Shown here in pieces: positions 33,201 through 41,289 of a DNA stretch of 42,551 nucleotides. This stretch comes from Pseudomonadota bacterium. Its GTDB lineage: Bacteria > Pseudomonadota > Gammaproteobacteria > Burkholderiales > Casimicrobiaceae. The notes below the pieces were generated by a model, which did not search any database, had not been told where the DNA came from, and worked only from the letters and a program-made list of their open reading frames with translations. Location: assembly GCA_009786025.1 (NCBI GenBank), contig WQUA01000019.1, positions 1 to 42,551 on the forward strand, given 5' to 3'. A program made the position numbers and the translations under genes. The number at the start of each line of letters is the position of its first letter. Position 1 is the first letter of the stretch.

Positions 33201-34265
33201 TTATTCTCTTACCTTCCGTTTGTTCCAATGATAGTCGATGGCCGCGAAAACGCCTAAATGAATCAGCGTCCATAGCAGCAGCGCCATTTCTCCCATCTCT
33301 GGCGCTTTGACTGCACAAAGCCATGCCGTTCCGGCGCAGCCAGCCATCAGCGCTGCATAAACCATCAACGTGCCGCGATGGCCGGCGCCCATTTGCAACA
33401 GGCGTTGATAATAATGCGTCTTATGCCCTTCCCAGACCTTTTCCCGGCGCCACAACCGGCGCAGCAGCGTTACCGTTGCATCGAGAACGAACGGTAAAAA
33501 CGCCAGTACCGGAAACCAGAATCCCCACGCCTGCTCGGCAATTCCCCACCAGCCGAAAAGCGCGGCGAGAAACCCCAGCGGCACCGCGCCGACATCTCCG
33601 ATGAACATCCGCGCCGGCGGCAAATTGACCGCCAGCAACGGCGCCAGCGCCATGATGCCGAGCAGCGGCAACCACCACCACCCTAACCCGAAGGCATAGC
33701 CCGTTCCGGCATAGACCGCCAACCCGATCAGCGCCATCGTCGCCGCCAACCCGTCGCTGCCGTCCATGAAATTGAAAAGATTACACATCCAGATCGTTGA
33801 CAACACCAGGGCGATACCGTATCCCCACCAGAGCGCTGGGGTAAAAGCGTAAAAATTTTCGGATGTAAGCACCCACAAACCTGCGGCTGCCGCCAGCGCC
33901 GCCGCTGCCTGGGTCAGTAACCGCCAATGCGCCGAGACGCTGCGGCAATCATCCCAAAAAGATACTGCCGTTATTGCTGCCCAACCGCAGAAAATCAGCG
34001 CCGAAAACAACGCGATCTTCGTCGAAACCGCTCCCGGAATCGCGCCGGACGCCCAAATCCAGCCGATTCCGGCCAGCCAACCAGCCCACAGCATCAACGC
34101 CGCCACCCGTGGAATCGGTTTGTCATGGAGCGACCGTGCATTGGGCTGTGCGTGTGGTAAAAATACTACAGCTTTGATCAGCACAGCCCCCAGCGCCGCC
34201 GACAACAGAAATGCAATCAGCATTCCGCAAATCAGATTTTCCGCATCGATGGTCACGATGTCCAC
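33201..34265 (-). CDS. WecA/WbpL-type undecaprenyl-phosphate sugar-1-phosphate transferase
   Basis: Loads the first sugar phosphate on undecaprenyl phosphate to begin O-antigen or a similar glycan. The 354-residue polytopic protein has about ten TM helices and the family loops: SFWDDCRSVSAHWRL with the Asp pair 105-106, CNLFNFMDGSDGLA at 161-174, ARMFIGDVGAVPLGF, and GHKTHYYQRLLQMG, the His-containing loop. The sequence cannot show whether GlcNAc, QuiNAc, FucNAc or another sugar is used, but pairing with a WbpM-like dehydratase suggests a 6-deoxy amino sugar, as with WbpL. The start is GTG 34265; an internal ATG at 34223 is possible. It is the first gene of the pair. Confidence 0.9.
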   Translation of the reverse strand: MDIVTIDAENLICGMLIAFLLSAALGAVLIKAVVFLPHAQPNARSLHDKPIPRVAALMLWAGWLAGIGWIWASGAIPGAVSTKIALFSALIFCGWAAITAVSFWDDCRSVSAHWRLLTQAAAALAAAAGLWVLTSENFYAFTPALWWGYGIALVLSTIWMCNLFNFMDGSDGLAATMALIGLAVYAGTGYAFGLGWWWLPLLGIMALAPLLAVNLPPARMFIGDVGAVPLGFLAALFGWWGIAEQAWGFWFPVLAFLPFVLDATVTLLRRLWRREKVWEGHKTHYYQRLLQMGAGHRGTLMVYAALMAGCAGTAWLCAVKAPEMGEMALLLWTLIHLGVFAAIDYHWNKRKVRE

Positions 34266-34573
34266 TCTCGCTTTTTCGTCCGCAATTATTTTAACGGGTT
34301 TAGAAAAATTCAGTCATGATCAAAAAAACATAAGAAGGCGTTGCCCTCGCGATTTATGCCTTTGTTATCGACATGTTCTTTGATGCCAATGTTGCTTATG
34401 AACAACATCTGCTGTAAGACCCCGTCTTGTTTGCTGCCGTTGCTTGCCTCGCCCTAGCTGCTCTTGGCACAATGCAAGGAACTTCTCGGCGATCTCAGAG
34501 AAGGTTTTTAATGTGATGGCAAGCGTGTTGCGCAAGAACCTTGCCGATTTTATCTGTTAGAGGAGAGATTTTC
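34266..34573. other. Divergent control region between the WecA-like gene and the porin gene
   Basis: No gene. The part near the WecA-like gene is AT-rich. An ATGTTG/CAACAT hairpin lies at about 34389-34408, a terminator-like hairpin at 34482-34509, and the porin ribosome site AGAGGAGAG just before 34574. The long leader suggests post-transcriptional control of the porin. Confidence 0.5.
34482..34509 (+). terminator. Terminator-like hairpin in the porin leader
   Basis: CTTCTC (34482-34487) and GAGAAG (34498-34503) form a 6-bp stem with a 10-nt loop, followed by GTTTTT. It lies 64 nt before the porin start and could be an attenuator if transcription begins upstream. The stem is short, so confidence is low. 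Confidence 0.35.
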
Positions 34574-35662
34574 ATGAAAAAGAAACTCGTCGCGATTGCT
34601 GTTGCCGGTCTGCTGGCTGCGCCCCTGGCGCACGCGCAAACCGCGAATGTCACGATTTATGGCCGTATCAATATGGACGTGGATTTCATCAGCTCGGCTG
34701 ACAAAAGCAGCCTGGGCAAACTGAACCGTGTCAGTTCCAACACGTCGCGGGTCGGCTTCAAAGGCACCGAATCGCTGGGTGGCGGTCTGAATGCGATTTT
34801 CCAGATCGAGTCGCAGTTTATGGGCGACACCGGCAATGCGCCGAACGCTCTGGCTTCACGTGACACGTGGTTGGGTCTGCAAGGCAACTGGGGTGCTGTC
34901 AAGCTCGGCTACATGACGACCCCGTATGATACCGCGCATGCCGTTTTCGGTAACACCAACACCGCTCTGACGTCGATCCTGCAGACTGGTGCGTTGTGGG
35001 GCCAGCATGGCCGGAACGACAGAATGACCGGCAGTTTCGGTGCCCGTACTGCCAATTCGGTTCGCTACGACTCGCCGGCCATCGCCGGGTTCTCGGGTCA
35101 AGCGCAATATTCAACTGACGAAACCACCAACCACGGTTGGGTCGGCAGTGTTGGCTTGTTCTATGATAACGCCGGGCTGCAAGCGGCGGCTGTTTATGAA
35201 ACCAACCAGGAATGGCGCGGCAACGATCTGGATGACAATGCTTACACCGTCATGGCGGGCTACAACTTCGGCGTCGTCCGTCCGGCGTTGGTGTACGAAC
35301 ACATTGAGTACGATACTCCTGCGTCTGGCACGCTGAAGCGTGATCTGTTCGGCGGCAGCGTTACCGTACCGCTCGGCCAAGGCAAACTGTACGGCGCGGT
35401 CATTTATGCTGACAAAGGTAAAGGTGCAAAAGATGGTACTGCTGTAGGTGCTGTCCGCGCCGGCAAAGATACTGGCGCTACGCAGTATGAACTCAGCTAC
35501 AGCTATGAACTGTCGAAACGGACGGTGGCCTATGTTGGTTACGTCTATATCGACAATGCCAAGAACGCAAACTATACCTTCGGTCACAACGGGAACGGAC
35601 TCGGTGTAAAAGCCGGTGTTGACCAGCAGGGCCTCATCCTTGGCGCCGTCCACTTCTTCTAA
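34574..35662 (+). CDS. Outer membrane porin, betaproteobacterial type
   Basis: A trimeric general-diffusion or anion-selective porin. The 362-residue precursor has a classic signal peptide (MKKKLVAIAVAGLLAAPLAHA, cleaved before QT), then VTIYGRINMDVDF, SSNTSRVGFKGTESLGGGLNAIFQIESQF and SRDTWLGLQGNWGAVKLGYMTTPYD, all typical of Gram-negative porin family 4, and ends in the membrane-insertion signal VHFF with a terminal Phe. ATG 34574 follows AGAGGAGAG. It is single-gene, with its own terminator just downstream. Confidence 0.95.
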   Translation: MKKKLVAIAVAGLLAAPLAHAQTANVTIYGRINMDVDFISSADKSSLGKLNRVSSNTSRVGFKGTESLGGGLNAIFQIESQFMGDTGNAPNALASRDTWLGLQGNWGAVKLGYMTTPYDTAHAVFGNTNTALTSILQTGALWGQHGRNDRMTGSFGARTANSVRYDSPAIAGFSGQAQYSTDETTNHGWVGSVGLFYDNAGLQAAAVYETNQEWRGNDLDDNAYTVMAGYNFGVVRPALVYEHIEYDTPASGTLKRDLFGGSVTVPLGQGKLYGAVIYADKGKGAKDGTAVGAVRAGKDTGATQYELSYSYELSKRTVAYVGYVYIDNAKNANYTFGHNGNGLGVKAGVDQQGLILGAVHFF

Positions 35663-35708
35663 GAAGATGGCGTAAATAATTTCGTTTTTGACGGAATACC
35701 AACAGCAG

Positions 35709-35737
35709 CGGGCCTCGAAAGAGGCCCGTTTTATTTT
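35709..35737 (+). terminator. Rho-independent terminator of the porin gene
   Basis: CGGGCCTC-GAAA-GAGGCCCG is a perfect 8-bp stem with a stable GAAA loop, followed by TTTTATTTT. Confidence 0.9.
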
Positions 35738-35815
35738 GTGCGCCGTTCAGTTTTAGGATCAGAGAAAACATATGCTTTTCTCCCACGCGCAGGGAAAGGC
35801 GGAAAAGGATGCATC

Positions 35816-35848
35816 AAAAAAACCCCCGAGACGGTTTTCATCGGGGGG
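35816..35848 (-). terminator. Rho-independent terminator of the hsp20 gene
   Basis: On the minus strand CCCCCGA pairs with TCGGGGG across an 11-nt loop and is followed by seven T (A-run 35816-35822 on the plus strand). A second small hairpin (CCGGGG/CCCCGG, about 35898-35913) lies nearer the gene. Confidence 0.7.
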
Positions 35849-35930
35849 CGAGAGGGGGAGATTTGTTTCCCCCCCGGTACTTTGTCCATAAAGACCGCCG
35901 GGGCAAACCCCGGTCGAGGAGGCCGGGCGT

Positions 35931-36380
35931 TTACTTCACGGTCAGTTTCTTACGCGTTTCTTCCGGAACCTTCTTCGGCAGCGTCAGCACAAGGACACCG
36001 TTTTCATAGGCGGCGACGGCGTGCGCTTCGTCGATGTCGTGCGGCAAAGTGAAACTGCGTTGCAATTTGCCGTAATAACGCTCGGTGCGCAGAACGCGGT
36101 CGCCCTCCTTTTCTTCATGCTGGCGTTTGGTTTCTGCCGAGATCGACACCAGATTGCCGTCGATCTGCACGTCGATTTCCTCTTTTTGAGCGCCGGGAAT
36201 TTCGGCATGCACAAGGTAATCATTCCCTTTTTCACTGACGTCGATCTTGATCTGCGCCAAGCCGGCCGGCGCGTTGAAATCAACAGGCCGAATGAAAAAG
36301 CCGCGGAACAAGTCATCCATATCTTTGAAAGAGTCACCCCACAACGAAGTCGTCGAACGGGGAATCAATGGGCGGTTCAT
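35931..36380 (-). CDS. Small heat-shock protein, Hsp20 family
   Basis: A cytosolic ATP-independent chaperone that holds unfolding proteins. The 149-codon frame gives a protein with an N-terminal arm (LWGDSFKDMDDLFRGFF), an alpha-crystallin domain from about 42 to 140 (IKIDVSEKGNDYLVHAEIPG; VSISAETKR; GKLQRSFTLPHDID; YENGVLVLTLPK), and a short tail. The ATG at 36380 is chosen because AGGAGA lies 7 bp upstream and the protein starts MNRPLIPR, usual for the class. I could not identify a heat-shock sigma-32 promoter with confidence. It is a single gene with its own terminator. Confidence 0.95.
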   Translation of the reverse strand: MNRPLIPRSTTSLWGDSFKDMDDLFRGFFIRPVDFNAPAGLAQIKIDVSEKGNDYLVHAEIPGAQKEEIDVQIDGNLVSISAETKRQHEEKEGDRVLRTERYYGKLQRSFTLPHDIDEAHAVAAYENGVLVLTLPKKVPEETRKKLTVK

Positions 36381-36724
36381 ATCAAGTCTCCTATGCAAAA
36401 AACAGTCTTGGCAAAAAGATGAATACACAGCGATGGCGCTAAAATCAGCAAAGCGCGCCGCTTCGGTAAATAAATAAGGGCGGTTGCGGCGGGATCAAGG
36501 GGGTAAAAATGGGAAGACAGAGATCGAAAACCATGCTGTAGAACATCGTCATCGCTGGACCAGCAAAGCACCCCGGAAAAATTAACCACAAAGAACGCAA
36601 AAAAAGGAATCTGTGCGGAATCGCTTGCCTCGCCGCCTTTTCCTCCGTACCATCGCACGCCAGAGCCTTTGTCTCCAACCTCAGGAAACGGCCGCCGATA
36701 TTTTTCCGATATTCTCTGGACATC
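36381..36724. other. Gap between hsp20 and topB
   Basis: No gene is supported. It should hold both divergent promoters. It also contains a CGCAAAGAA-type repeat copy (ATTAACCACAAAGAACGCAA, 36581-36600). ORFs of up to 117 codons on the minus strand have no family features. Confidence 0.55.
36581..36600 (+). repeat. CGCAAAGAA-type dispersed repeat, copy upstream of topB
   Basis: ATTAACCACAAAGAACGCAA matches the first part of the 19276 copy and its upstream flank (ATTAACCGCAAAGAACGCAT) at 18 of 20 positions. It is followed by an A-run. Confidence 0.65.
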
Positions 36725-39556
36725 ATGAGTAAAAGCCTAATCATTGCCGAAAAACCGTCCGTCGCCGCCGACATCTCGCGGGCGCTCGGTGGTTTCACCC
36801 GTCATGGCGACTATTACGAAAGCGACGACTATGTGCTTTCGTCGGCGGTTGGCCACTTGCTCGAAATCGGGATGCCGGAGGAAGAGGAAGTCAAGCGCGG
36901 CAAATGGACGTTCGCGCATTTGCCGGCGATCCCGTCGAAGTTTGAACTGAAGCCGATTGAGAAAAGCGCCGACCGGTTGAAGACGCTGCTGAAGCTGATC
37001 AAGCGCAAGGATGTGACGGCGCTTATCAACGCTTGCGACGCTGGTCGCGAGGGAGAACTGATTTTTCGCTATATTGCGAGCTACGCCAAAACCGACAAAA
37101 TGGTGCTTCGCCTGTGGCTGCAATCCATGACCAAGGCGGCGATTTGTGAGGGATTTGAAGCGCTGCGCAAGGATAAAGAGATGCAGCCGCTGGCCGATGC
37201 GGCAACCTGCCGCTCGGAGTCCGACTGGCTGGTCGGTATTAATGGCACACGGGCGATGACGGCGTTCAATTCGAAATCGGGCGGGTTCCAGTTGACGACG
37301 GTGGGGCGGGTGCAGACGCCGACGCTGGCGATTCTGGTCGAGCGCGAGAAAAAAATCCGCGCGTTTGTCCCGAAACATTACTGGGAATTGATCGGCACAT
37401 TTCAGGCGCAGGCTGGAGAATACACCGGTCGTTGGTTTGACGAAAATTTCAAAAAGCAGGACGATGCGCCGGATTTACGCGCCGAACGGCTGTGGAGCGA
37501 GGCGAAAGCGAAAGAGATCGCCGCGCGTTGTCTCGGCCAGGCGGCGACGGTCGAGGAGGAAACGAAACCGTCAACGCAGAATTCGCCGTTACTCTATGAT
37601 TTGACGACCTTGCAGCGCGAAGCCAACACCCGCTTCGGTTTTTCGGCGCGTACGACGCTGTCGCTGGCGCAGGCGCTCTATGAAAAGCACAAGGTGCTAA
37701 CTTATCCGCGCACCGACGCGCGAGCGCTGCCGGAAGATTACATCGGTACGGTCAAAGCGACGCTCAAAGTACTGGCTGACAGCAACGCTTACGGCACGCT
37801 GGCCGACGAAGTGCTGAAACAGAAGTGGGTGAAACCGAGCAAGCGTGTTTTTGACAACAGCAAAATTTCCGATCACTTTGCGATCATCCCGACGCTGGCG
37901 GCGCCGAAAGCACTGAACGAGCTGGAAGCAAAGCTCTACGATATGGTGGTGCGCCGTTTTCTGGCGATCTTTTATCCGCCGGCGGAGTTTTTGTTGACGA
38001 CGCGAATCAGCCGCGTCGGCAAAGACGCTTTCAAGACGGAGGGCAAGGTGCTGGTCAGCCCCGGCTATCTGGCGGTTTACGGCAAAGAAGCGCAGGGTGA
38101 CGAAGCGTCGCTGGTGCCGGTGAAAAAAGGCGAAAAGCCGATGACCGCGAATGTCGAAGTGTCGGCGCAAGTGACGCGCGCGCCGGCGCGTTATACGGAA
38201 GCGACATTGCTGTCGGCGATGGAAGGCGCCGGCAAGGCGATTGAGGATGATGAGTTGCGCGAAGCGATGCGCGAAAAAGGATTGGGCACGCCGGCGACGC
38301 GGGCGCAGATCATTGAAGGCTTGTTGCAGGAACGCTATGTGTATCGCGAAGGGAAAGAGCTGATCCCGACCGCGAAAGCGTTTTCGCTAATGACGCTGCT
38401 GCATGGGTTGGGCGTTCCCGAACTGTTTTCGCCGGAACTGACGGCTGAATGGGAATACAAGCTGGGCGAGATGGAGCGCGGCAAGATCAAGCGCGAAGCG
38501 TTCATGCGCGAGATCGTGAAGATGACCCAGCACATCGTCGGGCAAGCCAAAAATTACGAGAGCGACACCATCCCCGGCGATTTTGCGACACTGCATGAGC
38601 CGTGCCCGAAGTGCGGCGGGGAAGTGCACGAAAGATACAAAAAATTTCAGTGCATCAACGAGAAGTGCGACTTCGGTTTCTGGAAAATCATGGGCAGTCG
38701 GCAACTGGAGCCGATCGAAGCGGACATTCTGCTCAAGACGCGCGAGATCGGGCCGCTTGAAGGGTTCCGTAGCCGGTTGGGACGAGCGTTTTCGGCAAAG
38801 CTGAAGATGAACGACGCTTTTGAAGTGGTGTTCGACTTCGACAACGGCGAAGGCGACGACAGTGGCGAGCCGGTGGATTTCGGTGATCAACAGTCGCTTG
38901 GGCAATGCCCGAAATGCAAGGCGCGGGTCTTTGAGCGCGGGAGTTCTTATGTGTGCGAGAAAGCCGTCGGCGCTGAAAAGACCTGTGACTTCCGCTCAGG
39001 CCGAACGATTCTGCAGCGGGAGATTGCCCGCGAACAGATGGAGAAGTTGCTGAAAAGCGGCAAGACCGATTTGCTGCAATTCGTATCGATGCGCACCAGG
39101 CGCCCGTTTTCGGCGTACCTCGTGGTGCAGCCCGACGGCAAGATCGGTTTTGAATTCGAGCCGCGCGGCGAAGGAACGAGCGCACGTGGCGCGCGCGTTG
39201 CGGCCAAGCCGCTGCGCAGTCTCGGCGCGCACCCTGACGACGGTGCGCCAGTTGAACTTTATAGCGGCCGCTTCGGACCGTATGTGAAGCACAGTGGTGT
39301 AAATGCAACGGTGCCGGCGACGCATAATGTCGAGGTGTTGACACTCGAAGAGGCGGTCGCGTTGCTGGCGGCGAAAGAAGATGCCGGCGGCGGGGGAAAA
39401 GCTGCGAAGAAAACGGCGCGAACCGCGACAAAGACCGCGGCGAAAACAGCGGTCAAAACCGTTGCGAAGAAAGCGGTTGCAAAGAAGACGGCGTTGAAAA
39501 AAACGGCGGCGAAAGGTGCCGTCAAAAAGACGGCAAAGAAAACGACGCGCGGGTAG
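36725..39556 (+). CDS. topB: DNA topoisomerase III with long C-terminal basic tail
   Basis: A type IA topoisomerase that decatenates and relaxes DNA through a 5'-phosphotyrosine intermediate. The 943-residue protein has the TOPRIM domain (LIIAEKPSVAADISRAL; DAGREGE at 105-111), the core with QSPLLYDL-like NSPLLYDLTTLQREAN, the active Tyr327 in LTYPRTDARALP, and GLGTPATRAQIIEGL. Two zinc-ribbon regions follow (CPKCGG...CINEKC and CPKCKA...CEK...C), then a TOP C-terminal repeat (FSAYLVV; GRFGPYVKHSG), and the last 50 or so residues are almost only Lys, Ala, Thr and Val. It is much longer than E. coli TopB (about 650). No smg gene is next to it. Confidence 0.95.
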   Translation: MSKSLIIAEKPSVAADISRALGGFTRHGDYYESDDYVLSSAVGHLLEIGMPEEEEVKRGKWTFAHLPAIPSKFELKPIEKSADRLKTLLKLIKRKDVTALINACDAGREGELIFRYIASYAKTDKMVLRLWLQSMTKAAICEGFEALRKDKEMQPLADAATCRSESDWLVGINGTRAMTAFNSKSGGFQLTTVGRVQTPTLAILVEREKKIRAFVPKHYWELIGTFQAQAGEYTGRWFDENFKKQDDAPDLRAERLWSEAKAKEIAARCLGQAATVEEETKPSTQNSPLLYDLTTLQREANTRFGFSARTTLSLAQALYEKHKVLTYPRTDARALPEDYIGTVKATLKVLADSNAYGTLADEVLKQKWVKPSKRVFDNSKISDHFAIIPTLAAPKALNELEAKLYDMVVRRFLAIFYPPAEFLLTTRISRVGKDAFKTEGKVLVSPGYLAVYGKEAQGDEASLVPVKKGEKPMTANVEVSAQVTRAPARYTEATLLSAMEGAGKAIEDDELREAMREKGLGTPATRAQIIEGLLQERYVYREGKELIPTAKAFSLMTLLHGLGVPELFSPELTAEWEYKLGEMERGKIKREAFMREIVKMTQHIVGQAKNYESDTIPGDFATLHEPCPKCGGEVHERYKKFQCINEKCDFGFWKIMGSRQLEPIEADILLKTREIGPLEGFRSRLGRAFSAKLKMNDAFEVVFDFDNGEGDDSGEPVDFGDQQSLGQCPKCKARVFERGSSYVCEKAVGAEKTCDFRSGRTILQREIAREQMEKLLKSGKTDLLQFVSMRTRRPFSAYLVVQPDGKIGFEFEPRGEGTSARGARVAAKPLRSLGAHPDDGAPVELYSGRFGPYVKHSGVNATVPATHNVEVLTLEEAVALLAAKEDAGGGGKAAKKTARTATKTAAKTAVKTVAKKAVAKKTALKKTAAKGAVKKTAKKTTRG

Positions 39557-39561
39557 TAAGC

Positions 39562-39591
39562 TGAAACCAGGAATCAGAGGTCAGGCATCAG
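39562..39591 (-). repeat. Heptad repeat after the topB stop
   Basis: On the minus strand the units are CTGATGC, CTGACCT, CTGATTC and CTGGTTT. It lies 6 bp after the topB stop. Confidence 0.65.
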
Positions 39592-39662
39592 ATTCCGTAG
39601 GGGAAGGGTTTCAAACCCTCCCTCATGTCTCACGCGGAGGCGTAGGGGCGCGGAAAAGAAAG

Positions 39663-39688
39663 CCCCTCCCCCCGCACGCGGGGGAAGG
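39663..39688. repeat. C-rich hairpin between topB and hemL
   Basis: CCCCTCCCCCCGCACGCGGG followed by GGAAGG forms a hairpin of the CTCCCGC group and is followed by TTGGGGTAGGGG, a combination I recognise as a common dispersed proteobacterial repeat. Confidence 0.55.
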
Positions 39689-39817
39689 TTGGGGTAGGGG
39701 CGGAAAACGGCCATCTCCTCCCTTCGCCCACCCTCTTTCGCAAGCGGAGGACGGGTAAGTGGGATGGGAAAGTTCGAAAGTTTATGTTGTCAGCTATAAA
39801 ACAGTAAAGGAATCATC

Positions 39818-41098
39818 ATGTCTTACAACGAAACGCTGTTCGCGCGCGCGCAAAAAATCATCCCCGGCGGCGTCAATTCGCCGGTGCGGGCATTCCGTTC
39901 GGTCGGCGGCACGCCGCCGTTCATCGCGCGCGGCGAGGGGCCTTATCTGTGGGATGCCGATGGTTGCAAGTATATTGATTACGTCGGTTCATGGGGGCCA
40001 TTGATCGTCGGGCACGCGCATCCTGAGGTGTTGCGCGCTGTAAACGACAAAGCGCGCGATGGACTTTCGTTCGGTGCGCCGACCGAAATCGAAATCGAGA
40101 TGGCTGAATATCTGTGCCGTCGTTTGCCTTCGATGGACATGGTGCGGCTGGTGTCGTCGGGCACCGAGGCGACGATGTCGGCGCTGCGACTGGCGCGCGG
40201 TTTCACGGGTCGCGCCAAAATCGTCAAATTTGAGGGTTGTTACCACGGCCACAGTGATGGGTTGCTGGTGAAGGCCGGGTCGGGGCTGTTGACCTTCGGG
40301 CAGCCGTCGTCGGCGGGCGTGCCGCCGTCGATCACACAGGACACGGTGGTGCTGCCGTACAACGATCTTGCCGCCATCACAGCAGCGTTCAAAGAAGCGC
40401 CCGAAGCGATTGCCGCTGTGATCGTCGAGCCGATTGCCGGCAACATGAATATGGTCAAGCCGAAAACCGGTTTTCTCGAAGGCTTGCGGGCGTTGTGTGA
40501 TCGCTACGGCGCGGTGCTGATTTTCGACGAGGTGATGACCGGCTTTCGTGTTCACCCCGGCAGCGCGCAGGGGCTTTACGGCATCACGCCCGACCTGACG
40601 ACGCTGGGCAAGGTGATCGGCGGCGGGATGCCGTTGGCGGCGTTCGGCGGCAAGCGGGCGATTATGGAATGTATCGCGCCGCTGGGGCCGGTTTATCAGG
40701 CCGGAACGCTGTCCGGCAATCCGGCGGCGGCGGCGGCGGGGCTGGCAACGCTGGCGCTGACCGAAGCGCCCGGTTTTTACGACAAACTCGCAGCAGCCAC
40801 GCGGGCGCTGGCGCAAGGATTGCAGGACGCGGCAAAAGCAGCGGGCGTGGCGTTTTCGGCGACCTCGGAAGGCGGCATGTTCGGGTTGTATTTCGCCGCA
40901 CAGGCGCCCGGAAGCTACGCGGAGGTGATGGCTTGCGATGTTGATCGCTTCAACCGTTTCTTTCACGGCATGTTGAACGAAGGTATTTATTTTGCGCCGT
41001 CAGCGTTTGAAGCGGGGTTTGTGTCGGCGGTGCACCAGCCGGCTGACATAAACGCCACGGTGACGGCGGCGAAGAAAGTTTTTGCGACGATCCGGTAG
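39818..41098 (+). CDS. hemL: Glutamate-1-semialdehyde 2,1-aminomutase
   Basis: Makes 5-aminolevulinate, the first haem precursor in the C5 pathway, using pyridoxal phosphate. The 426-residue class III aminotransferase-fold protein has the expected start ([20 protein letters not shown]), [42 protein letters not shown] and the PLP lysine Lys265 in [12 protein letters not shown], and ends with the family-typical [15 protein letters not shown]. The ATG has AAAGGA 7 bp upstream. No other haem gene is adjacent. Confidence 0.97.
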   Translation: MSYNETLFARAQKIIPGGVNSPVRAFRSVGGTPPFIARGEGPYLWDADGCKYIDYVGSWGPLIVGHAHPEVLRAVNDKARDGLSFGAPTEIEIEMAEYLCRRLPSMDMVRLVSSGTEATMSALRLARGFTGRAKIVKFEGCYHGHSDGLLVKAGSGLLTFGQPSSAGVPPSITQDTVVLPYNDLAAITAAFKEAPEAIAAVIVEPIAGNMNMVKPKTGFLEGLRALCDRYGAVLIFDEVMTGFRVHPGSAQGLYGITPDLTTLGKVIGGGMPLAAFGGKRAIMECIAPLGPVYQAGTLSGNPAAAAAGLATLALTEAPGFYDKLAAATRALAQGLQDAAKAAGVAFSATSEGGMFGLYFAAQAPGSYAEVMACDVDRFNRFFHGMLNEGIYFAPSAFEAGFVSAVHQPADINATVTAAKKVFATIR

Positions 41099-41252
41099 CA
41101 AGAAAAAGAAGAATTTACGTCGAGTGGAATGTGACGGCAGAAGCCATGTTTTTGCCGATGTGCTAAACGAACCCGGGGTAAACCTGATGCTCATCAAGCG
41201 AGCCCCTTTGTCACTGCCGGTGAAATAACGGTACATGGCAAACAAGGCTTCG

Positions 41253-41261
41253 TGCTATGAT
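41253..41261 (+). promoter_or_regulatory. Extended -10 promoter element before the GspE-type gene
   Basis: TGCTATGAT is an extended -10 (TATGAT, five of six bases, with TG one base upstream). Transcription would start near 41268, about 22 nt before GTG 41290. Confidence 0.45.
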
Positions 41262-41289
41262 CGAAGACTGAGAACCTTCTCTTACTAAC

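Noticed and set aside
35738..35930. Small plus-strand ORFs between the porin and hsp20 genes
   Set aside because: They cross the porin and hsp20 terminators and a degenerate hairpin, and encode no recognisable protein.
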